The notes beneath the pieces were generated by a model that did not search any database, was not told the origin of the DNA, and saw only the letters and a list, made by a program, of their open reading frames with translations. Shown here piece by piece: positions 1-4,613 of a stretch of DNA of 5,243 nucleotides (position 1 is its first letter; each line of letters starts with the position of its first letter). Source of the stretch: Rhodobacter sp. (GTDB lineage Bacteria > Pseudomonadota > Alphaproteobacteria > Rhodobacterales > Rhodobacteraceae). The translations under genes and the position numbers were made by a program. The stretch spans positions 1 to 5,243 of the forward strand of contig PNND01000034.1 in NCBI GenBank assembly GCA_013824045.1. The letters run 5' to 3'.

Positions 1-43
1 ACATGCGGGGGCCGGTGCCGATGCGGGTGATGTCACTGTTCAT
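1..43 (-). CDS. RidA-family protein, N-terminal fragment cut by window edge
   Basis: The minus strand opens with ATG at 43-41 and reads MNSDITRIGTGPRM before running off the left edge. A short N-terminus of the type xITRIGxGPRMS is typical of the RidA/YjgF/YER057c family, which includes enamine/imine deaminases that clear reactive 2-aminoacrylate-type intermediates. A purine-rich Shine-Dalgarno stretch, AGGAAGGG (59-52), ends 8 nt before the ATG and supports this start. Only 14 codons are visible, so no catalytic residue can be checked and the family call rests on the N-terminal pattern alone. The gene lies downstream of the tRNA-Gly gene on the same strand. Confidence 0.6.
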   Translation of the reverse strand, partial: MNSDITRIGTGPRM

Positions 44-70
44 GGAGATATCCCTTCCTGTTTGCTGGCC

Positions 71-94
71 GCTTGCTAGCAAGCCCCGCGCGGG
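71..94. repeat. Adjacent perfect palindromes between tRNA-Gly and the RidA-family gene
   Basis: Positions 71-84 read GCTTGCTAGCAAGC, a perfect 14-bp palindrome with no spacer. Positions 85-94 read CCCGCGCGGG, a second perfect 10-bp palindrome directly abutting it. Both lie in the 62-nt gap between the tRNA 3' end and the start codon of the RidA-family gene. No T-run follows the first palindrome on the minus strand, and a stem with no loop is a poor terminator. A dimeric-regulator operator or a tRNA 3' trailer structure are both possible; the function is unknown. Confidence 0.5.
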
Positions 95-105
95 AAGAAA
101 AGGGA

Positions 106-179
106 TGGAGCGGGTGAAGGGAATCGAACCCTCGTATTCAGCTTGGGAAGCTGCTGCTCTGCCATTGAGCTACACCCGC
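106..179 (-). tRNA. tRNA-Gly, anticodon CCC, with encoded CCA end
   Basis: The minus strand folds into a complete cloverleaf. The 7-bp acceptor stem pairs 179-173 (GCGGGTG) with 116-110 (CACCCGC). The D-arm is GCTC/GAGC with GG in its loop. The anticodon loop TTCCCAA spans 149-143, with anticodon CCC at 147-145, reading GGG glycine codons. The T-arm is GAGGG/CCCTT with loop TTCGATT. The discriminator base is T (109), and CCA is encoded at 108-106. The mature body is 71 nt without CCA. The outermost anticodon-stem pair is a G-A mismatch (27-43), and the variable loop has 4 nt. A sigma70-type promoter sits just upstream. Confidence 0.97.
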
Positions 180-189
180 GACAGAGGTT

Positions 190-218
190 CAGGTAAGCCA
201 GCCGCGCGTCATCGTCAA
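190..218 (-). promoter_or_regulatory. Candidate sigma70-type promoter of tRNA-Gly(CCC)
   Basis: On the minus strand TTGACG (218-213) is a 5/6 match to the -35 consensus. It is followed after exactly 17 bp by TACCTG (195-190), a weak -10. The expected transcription start, near 183, leaves only a few nucleotides before the tRNA 5' end at 179, as is common for tRNA genes. The -10 is imperfect, and shifting it by one base gives TTACCT with a 16-bp spacer. The element lies in the 64-bp gap between the VWA gene stop codon and the tRNA. Confidence 0.5.
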
Positions 219-243
219 GCGGGTTTGGCGCAGGTGCCGGGCG

Positions 244-1902
244 TCAGGGAATGGCAAGTTCTGTCCGTTCGCCCGCCACTACGGTGACCTTCGCCTCGCT
301 CATCACGGCGGGGTCGCCGCGATAGGCCTCGATCACATAGTCGCCTGCTGCGGCGGTCAGGTTGATCGCTTCCCCATATTCGGTGTGCAGCCTTTCGCGT
401 TCGCCCGAAATGTTTGCCTTGCCCGACATCACAAGGATGGACGATGCCCCCGGTGCCTTCACGGCCATCACGCCCGCGTTCAGCACCACCGACACATCCA
501 CCCTTTCACCGCCCTTCACGGTAAAGGGCGCCTCGGCCTGTGCTAGATCAAGGCCCACTTCCACCACATAGTCCCCGGGCGGCAGGGTGAACTGGTTGCC
601 CGCACCATAAGCCGTAGCGATGCGGTCGCGCGAGCCGTCGAGATTCTTCTTTGCCGGATAGACCGCCACGGAATGGGCGTTTGTTTCCAGCATCATGCCG
701 TCAACATAGAACCCTTCCACGGCGGCAAGCCCTGCCTCGGCGATGATGTCCACCTCGGTGGTCTGGGCGGCGGTGATTGTCACGGTCTGGGTGGCAAAGG
801 CATTGCCCACCTCGACCCGCAGGTTCAGATCGCCCGCTGGCACCACAATATCGGTCGTTCCGTAATAGGTGCCTTGCCGTTCCCCTGCCGCGTTCAGCAA
901 TTGGACGGCGGCGCTGTCCTCATCCGGGCCGCCCGCACTGCCCTTGGGGTGGATGATCACCCGACCGGCGTTCAAAATGACCTCGGGCGCAGCGATGGCA
1001 TCGGCTGTGATGGTCACATCCTGCAACACCGTGACTTCGTCCAGCTTGGTTTCCAGCCTGTAGGTTCCGGGATCGATGGTCACCGACACCTCGCCATATT
1101 CGGTGGCCACGCGCTCGCCCAAAGACCCGTCGCTGGCGATCTGATACAGCGCAAAGGCTGTGCCTTCCTCGACCGGCACAGGCACGCCCGGCGCGAAAAA
1201 GGCAAGCGGGGCAAAGTTGTATTCTGGTGCTGCGGGGGGTGGGGTGGGTTCCGGCTCTGGCGCCGGATCTGGCTCCGCCACCGCCACCGCGACCGTGGTC
1301 TTCAGCGCATCAGACAGGGACGAGGCATCTTTCGCTTCGATGTACTTCCCGCCCGTATTCTCGGCCAGACAGGCCACGGTCTTTCCTTCCTCGGCGGTCA
1401 GGCCAAAGCCCACCACATGGGTGGTGAAATCCACGCCCGATGCCTCCAGCTCATTTCCCAAAGCGCAAGGGTCGGCATCGCAGGTTTCGATCCCGTCGGT
1501 GATCAGGATGACGGTGGCCTTCTCTTCGGTGTGGCGCAGCTCGGTGGCGGCCTGACGGACAGCCTCTGACAGCGGGGTCTTGCCCAGGAATTTCATCCCC
1601 GCCGCCGCATCGCTGATGGCCTGCGCTGTGCCGGGGCCGGGCGGGACCACCAGTTCGATATCGCTGCACGATCCCTTTTCGCGATGACCATAGGCCATCA
1701 GGCCCAGTTCGGTGGCAGGGTCGATCCCAGACAGCACGCCGGACAGTGCCTCGCGCGCGATTTCCAGCTTTGCCCGTCCGTCGATCTGCCCCCACATGGA
1801 CCCCGAGGCATCCAGAACAATGATGCTTTTCCCTTCGGCCAGCGCAGCATGGGGCAGAAGCACGGCACAGACAGCGGCGAACAGCGATGTGCGAAAGGAC
1901 AT
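244..1902 (-). CDS. Secreted von Willebrand factor A (VWA) domain protein with four C-terminal beta-rich repeats
   Basis: This 552-residue protein probably acts in the periplasm or outside the cell. Residues 1-22 form a Sec signal peptide with likely cleavage after ALA (20-22). Residues 25 to about 203 form a VWA domain with a complete MIDAS metal site: D31-x-S33-x-S35, T109 (GKTPL) and D136 (ITDG). Cys79, 141, 146 and 178 could form disulfides. A Pro/Glu linker (about 210-226) leads to four degenerate repeats, with Tyr-Gly landmarks at 269, 347, 432 and 509. Each has a later Pro/Ala-Gly-Asp/Thr turn and usually an (L)NAG-like end. VWA domains usually bind protein ligands through a divalent cation; the ligand here is unknown. 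The ATG at 1902 has only a weak G-rich ribosome site, but the signal peptide supports it. A TATAGT -10-like box lies upstream. I cannot assign a specific function. Confidence 0.93.
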   Translation of the reverse strand: MSFRTSLFAAVCAVLLPHAALAEGKSIIVLDASGSMWGQIDGRAKLEIAREALSGVLSGIDPATELGLMAYGHREKGSCSDIELVVPPGPGTAQAISDAAAGMKFLGKTPLSEAVRQAATELRHTEEKATVILITDGIETCDADPCALGNELEASGVDFTTHVVGFGLTAEEGKTVACLAENTGGKYIEAKDASSLSDALKTTVAVAVAEPDPAPEPEPTPPPAAPEYNFAPLAFFAPGVPVPVEEGTAFALYQIASDGSLGERVATEYGEVSVTIDPGTYRLETKLDEVTVLQDVTITADAIAAPEVILNAGRVIIHPKGSAGGPDEDSAAVQLLNAAGERQGTYYGTTDIVVPAGDLNLRVEVGNAFATQTVTITAAQTTEVDIIAEAGLAAVEGFYVDGMMLETNAHSVAVYPAKKNLDGSRDRIATAYGAGNQFTLPPGDYVVEVGLDLAQAEAPFTVKGGERVDVSVVLNAGVMAVKAPGASSILVMSGKANISGERERLHTEYGEAINLTAAAGDYVIEAYRGDPAVMSEAKVTVVAGERTELAIP

Positions 1903-1924
1903 GGAAACCCCGGGCCAAGGATGG

Positions 1925-1930
1925 ACTATA
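1925..1930 (-). promoter_or_regulatory. Possible -10 box of the VWA gene
   Basis: On the minus strand TATAGT (1930-1925) stands 22 nt before the VWA start codon, in the 78-bp gap between the oxidoreductase stop and the VWA start. It matches the sigma70 -10 consensus at five of six positions. No convincing -35 hexamer lies 16-18 bp upstream, so the call is tentative and another sigma factor or another site remains possible. Confidence 0.3.
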
Positions 1931-1980
1931 CCAAAGCGTAGGTGCGCGCCGGCCCTTGTGGCAAGCGATCTTTGGCTGGC

Positions 1981-2526
1981 TCAAGGATTGTTTCCGATCA
2001 GGAAACTACCCGCTGCGGCCATCGCGGCCTTGTCCTCTGCGATCTCGCCCACGGCATCGCCCACCCCATGCAGCGCACCGCCCCAGTTCATCCCGAGCCA
2101 GAGGATGGAGCGTTTCACCATCGCCTCCAAAGTGTCAGGAACAGTCGGGTCCGGATCGGCGCGGGCGGTGATCAGATGCACGGTCTTTTCCCGCGCCCAG
2201 TCGGCAAAGCCCGTCTCGGAGGCATCGAACCAGCCCGACCAGTGATCCAGCAGCAGCTTGGCCGGGGCGGGCAGGGCATACCAGTAGACGGGGGCCACGA
2301 TCACGATGCCGCGCGCCGCGCGCATCGCCTCCATAACGGCCGCAAGATCCCCCTCTGGCCGCGCCGCCGCGGGCCGCAGATCGCGATAGGGGGGCAGTTG
2401 CGCCGCGCTCAGGTCGATCCAATGCAGCGCATGGGCGGGCAGGGGCGCGGCCGCCGCCTGCGCCAGCAGAGCGGAATTCCCGCCGGACCGGGCCGAGGAC
2501 AAAAGAAAAAGAAACCGTCGCTCCAT
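1981..2526 (-). CDS. Flavodoxin-like NAD(P)H-dependent oxidoreductase
   Basis: This 181-residue cytoplasmic protein matches the FMN-dependent NAD(P)H oxidoreductase/flavodoxin-fold family (FMN_red / Flavodoxin_2 type). A first beta strand (FLFLL, 5-9) runs into a phosphate-binding loop, SSARSGGNS (10-18), suited to FMN. The segment APVYWYALPAPAKLLLDHW (78-96) is the family's characteristic second flavin-contact and dimer region. The substrate is unknown; quinones, nitro compounds or other flavins are typical. I chose ATG at 2526 because it places the first beta strand at the N-terminus as in relatives. The open frame continues upstream to an ATG at 2637, but that would run through the terminator hairpin and add 37 residues without family character. 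No clear Shine-Dalgarno precedes 2526. Confidence 0.85.
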   Translation of the reverse strand: MERRFLFLLSSARSGGNSALLAQAAAAPLPAHALHWIDLSAAQLPPYRDLRPAAARPEGDLAAVMEAMRAARGIVIVAPVYWYALPAPAKLLLDHWSGWFDASETGFADWAREKTVHLITARADPDPTVPDTLEAMVKRSILWLGMNWGGALHGVGDAVGEIAEDKAAMAAAGSFLIGNNP

Positions 2527-2550
2527 GCCGTGCAGGAAACGGAACGACGC

Positions 2551-2597
2551 GCAAAATGACAAGGGGGTTCCGGGCGAAATAGCCCGAAACCCCCTTG
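2551..2597 (-). terminator. Rho-independent terminator of the fasciclin gene
   Basis: Positions 2560-2575 and 2582-2597 form a 16-bp stem with a 6-nt loop. One pair (2570/2587) is not Watson-Crick: it is a G-U wobble in minus-strand RNA but a C-A mismatch in plus-strand RNA. On the minus strand the stem is followed by TCATTTTGC (2559-2551), a short T-rich tract; on the plus strand it is followed by C-rich sequence. Both facts say the hairpin works on the minus strand. It begins 100 nt after the fasciclin stop codon and ends just upstream of the oxidoreductase start. Confidence 0.8.
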
Positions 2598-2697
2598 CCC
2601 GCCCTGGTGCCTGTGTTTTGGGGACAGAGAGCGGCACCAGAAGCGTCAGCTGCGCGGGTCAGGGAGTGACGGCCCCGCCCGCGCCTGCCGCCTGCGA

Positions 2698-3255
2698 TCA
2701 CATCGCGGGCAGCAGAACCGTGTCGATCACATGGATCACGCCGTTGGACTGCTTCACATCGGCAATCGTGACCGTGGCGACATTGCCTTGACCATCGGTG
2801 ATCTTGACCGCATCGCCATCCATCGCGGCGGTGAATTCGCAGCCGCCCACAGTGCCGATCTTGTGCATGCCGCCATCATCCGCGATCATCTTGACGATGT
2901 CGGTCGACATGGCATTCGCCGCCACGACATGGCAGGTCAGGATCTTGGTCAGCTGATCCTTGTTTTCTGGCTTCAGCAGGGTTTCCACAGTGCCAGCCGG
3001 CAGTTTGGCAAAGGCGTCATTGGTCGGCGCGAAAACGGTGAAGGGGCCTGCACCCTGCAGCGTTTTGACCAGACCAGCGGCCTGCACGGCGGCCACGAGC
3101 GTCGTGTGATCGGCCGAGTTCACGGCATTCTCGACGATATTCTTGTCCGAGAACATGGCCGCACCGCCGACCATCGGGTTTTCGCTGCCGTCACTGGCGG
3201 CCATCGCCATGGCAGTGGTCAGCAGAAGGGCCGGAAAAGCAAAGCGAAGTTTCAT
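2698..3255 (-). CDS. Secreted fasciclin (FAS1) domain protein
   Basis: The 185-residue protein has an N-terminal Sec signal peptide (about 1-19: K2, R4, then a hydrophobic core ending AMA) and one FAS1 domain (about 37-184). The H1 motif TVFAPTNDAFAKLP lies at 73-86 and the H2 motif GVIHVIDTVLLP at 172-183. The usual central YHVV reads CHVV here (108-111); Cys108 and Cys139 are the only cysteines and could form a disulfide. FAS1 domains mediate adhesion or bind small hydrophobic ligands, but the role of single-domain bacterial forms is poorly defined. A Shine-Dalgarno GGGAG (3267-3263) ends 7 nt before the ATG. The gene follows the sigma/anti-sigma pair on the same strand after 94 bp, which suggests it is a target of that sigma factor. 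It ends before a strong terminator. Confidence 0.93.
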   Translation of the reverse strand: MKLRFAFPALLLTTAMAMAASDGSENPMVGGAAMFSDKNIVENAVNSADHTTLVAAVQAAGLVKTLQGAGPFTVFAPTNDAFAKLPAGTVETLLKPENKDQLTKILTCHVVAANAMSTDIVKMIADDGGMHKIGTVGGCEFTAAMDGDAVKITDGQGNVATVTIADVKQSNGVIHVIDTVLLPAM

Positions 3256-3301
3256 CGTCTATCTCCCAGGGTTGGTGCAGCTCTCGCTGCCTTGCCCGGA
3301 A

Positions 3302-3329
3302 GTTACGGGGGGTGCGGGGCGTAAGTTTC
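3302..3329 (-). promoter_or_regulatory. Candidate ECF-sigma promoter of the fasciclin gene
   Basis: On the minus strand GAAAC (3329-3325) is followed after 17 bp by CGTAAC (3307-3302). This resembles the general ECF promoter layout, an AAC-containing -35 and a CGT-type -10. Transcription would start around 3295 and give a leader of roughly 40 nt with the Shine-Dalgarno site near its end. A related string, GAGACCTTAC, occurs at 4592-4583 upstream of the sigma gene (compare GAAACTTAC at 3329-3321). The call is pattern-based and tentative. Confidence 0.35.
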
Positions 3330-3338
3330 AGCCCCGCA
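3313..3338 (-). repeat. Perfect 8-bp inverted repeat between anti-sigma and fasciclin genes
   Basis: TGCGGGGC (3313-3320) and GCCCCGCA (3331-3338) are exact inverted copies separated by 10 nt. In minus-strand RNA the hairpin begins 11 nt after the anti-sigma stop codon. No T-run follows on that strand (C-rich sequence instead), so it is not a canonical intrinsic terminator. It could be a weak terminator, an RNA stability or processing element, or an operator. The GAAAC element of the candidate fasciclin promoter lies in its loop. Confidence 0.6.
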
Positions 3339-3349
3339 GAATTTTCGGA

Positions 3350-4009
3350 TCACAGGTCCGTTATCACGCCTGCGGCGACAACTGGCCCGGTTGGCGCGCC
3401 CGTCGGCGATCCGCCAGCAGGTTCGACCGACACGGCCAGCGTCCATCCGGCCGGGGCGGCGGGGTAGGGCACGGCGATGCTTTCGCCCTCCAGCAGGCCC
3501 AGCGATACCGGGGCGGCATCGGGCGCGATGATCCAAAGCTGCTGCACCTGCCCCTCTGGCGCGGCGGTCCCGGCCACGCGGGTGACAGTCAGGGCCTGCC
3601 CGTCAAAGCGCGCCTCGAAGCGCAGGCTGGCATCCGCCTCGCCCAAAGTGGCCACAACGGGGGGCGGGGCAGGGGGCGTGAACATGACCACCGCAGCGAT
3701 GGCGATGGCAGCAGCGGTTGCCGCACCCGAAAGCCAGCCAAACAGCGGGCGGCGGGCGGGTTGCTCCGCAACCGGGAACAGACGCGCCTCGATCCGGGGC
3801 ATCAGGTCCGGGGCGGGCACTTCGGCGTAGTCGTCGTTCAGGGGCGAAAGCCGGTTCTCCCACGCGGCCACACGCGCCACAAAGGCGCTGTCATTCTTCA
3901 GCCGCGCCTCAACCGCGCTGCGGTCGGCCAGCGACAGAACGCCCAGCACATATTCGGCGGCCAGCGCGTCATCCTGATCCAACGGCGAAAGGGGGAGATC
4001 GTCGGTCAT
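3350..4009 (-). CDS. RskA-type membrane anti-sigma factor
   Basis: This 219-residue protein probably holds the neighbouring ECF sigma factor inactive at the membrane. The N-terminal sigma-binding region (about 10-57) shows the RskA-like pattern LAAEYVLGVLS (16-26), then an Arg/Glu helix and a WExRLSPL box (50-57). One transmembrane segment lies at about 89-110, followed by Pro-rich residues. The extracytoplasmic RskA C-terminal domain contains QLWIIAPDAAPVSLG (157-171) and VEPAGGSPTGAPTGPV (195-210), both strong family marks. It has no cysteine at all, so it is not a zinc-binding (ZAS) anti-sigma factor. The ATG at 4009 overlaps the sigma TGA as ATGA, indicating translational coupling. An upstream GAGGGAG (4027-4021) lies 11 nt before it. 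The longer frame from 4054 would overlap the sigma gene further and is unlikely. Confidence 0.92.
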   Translation of the reverse strand: MTDDLPLSPLDQDDALAAEYVLGVLSLADRSAVEARLKNDSAFVARVAAWENRLSPLNDDYAEVPAPDLMPRIEARLFPVAEQPARRPLFGWLSGAATAAAIAIAAVVMFTPPAPPPVVATLGEADASLRFEARFDGQALTVTRVAGTAAPEGQVQQLWIIAPDAAPVSLGLLEGESIAVPYPAAPAGWTLAVSVEPAGGSPTGAPTGPVVAAGVITDL

Positions 4010-4554
4010 GCGTCCATACACTCCCTCAGCCGCAGCAGGCTGCGGCGCAGCCATGTCCGCATGGTGTTGAGAGGCACGTCAAACCGCGCCGCGAGATCGA
4101 CATAAGACAGCCCGTTTAGATAGGCCCCGCGCACCGCCTCGGCCCGGTCGGGCTCCAGAGTTGCAAAGCAATCGGCGATCCGCCCCGCCTCTCCCAGCGC
4201 GATCAGGCGATTTTCGGCAGTGGGGGCCACGTCGCGCACGCTTTCCATCGCATCGGCATCGTCGCGCAACGACTCGTCCGGGCGGGCGCGCAGCCGGTCG
4301 ATGGCGTGGTTCCGCGCAATGGCGATGAGCCAGGTCATGCCGCGCCCTTTCGTTGCGTCAAAGCGTCCGGCACGCAGCCAGATGCGGGTGAAAACCTCCT
4401 GAAGCGCATCCTCTGCCTCAGCGCGATTGCCAAGGATACGCAGCAGCACGCCCAGAAGTTTCGACGCGGTCTTCGAATAGAGCTCGCGAAAGGCCGCGCG
4501 GTCCTGCCCGGCCACCCGTATCAGAAGTTCTGCGACCGGGTCTTCGTCCGTCAT
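4006..4554 (-). CDS. ECF-type RNA polymerase sigma factor (SigK/RskA-like partnership)
   Basis: This 182-residue protein has the two-domain plan of ECF sigma factors. Region 2 (about 22-91) carries the core-binding motif AEDALQEVFTRIW (47-59) and the -10 recognition part MTWLIAIARNHAIDRLR (73-89). A linker (about 92-125) follows. Region 4 (about 130-180) has the helix-turn-helix LSYVDLAARFDVPLNTMRTWLRRSLLRLR for -35 recognition. AAAGG (4565-4561) ends 6 nt before the ATG at 4554. The anti-sigma gene overlaps its stop codon by 4 nt, and a fasciclin gene follows. In mycobacteria SigK and RskA control FAS1 proteins, so by analogy this factor probably drives the fasciclin gene and perhaps itself. 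No extra C-terminal sensory domain is present. Confidence 0.94.
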   Translation of the reverse strand: MTDEDPVAELLIRVAGQDRAAFRELYSKTASKLLGVLLRILGNRAEAEDALQEVFTRIWLRAGRFDATKGRGMTWLIAIARNHAIDRLRARPDESLRDDADAMESVRDVAPTAENRLIALGEAGRIADCFATLEPDRAEAVRGAYLNGLSYVDLAARFDVPLNTMRTWLRRSLLRLRECMDA

Positions 4555-4613
4555 TCTTTACCTTTATCTCTGCCACCTGTTTGTAAGGTCTCAGGCGCAG
4601 AAGAAAAGCCCCT

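Noticed and set aside
3..287. Plus-strand open frame of 94 codons across the tRNA
   Set aside because: It runs antisense through the full tRNA-Gly and the VWA gene end and has no domain; the tRNA explains the sequence.
1225..1275. Pro/Glu-rich codon repeats in the VWA linker as a DNA repeat or phase-variation tract
   Set aside because: The bases are not a regular tandem repeat; the stretch simply encodes an E-P-rich interdomain linker.
673..1569. Long plus-strand open frame (298 codons) opposite the VWA gene
   Set aside because: Its product is rich in Gly, His and Arg with no domain pattern, and it lies wholly antisense to a gene with a signal peptide and an intact MIDAS motif. It is a shadow frame of GC-rich coding DNA.
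2527..2637. N-terminal extension of the oxidoreductase to ATG 2637
   Set aside because: It would encode 37 residues before the first beta strand and run through a strong terminator stem. The flavodoxin-like fold normally begins where the ATG at 2526 places it.
4010..4054. Longer anti-sigma start at 4054
   Set aside because: It adds an Ala/Pro-rich stretch that is the sigma 3' coding sequence in another frame. The ATGA overlap at 4009 gives the usual coupled start.
3143..4105. Long plus-strand open frame (320 codons) across the anti-sigma gene and fasciclin start
   Set aside because: It is antisense to two well-supported genes, of low-complexity Arg/Gly-rich composition, and has no recognisable domain.
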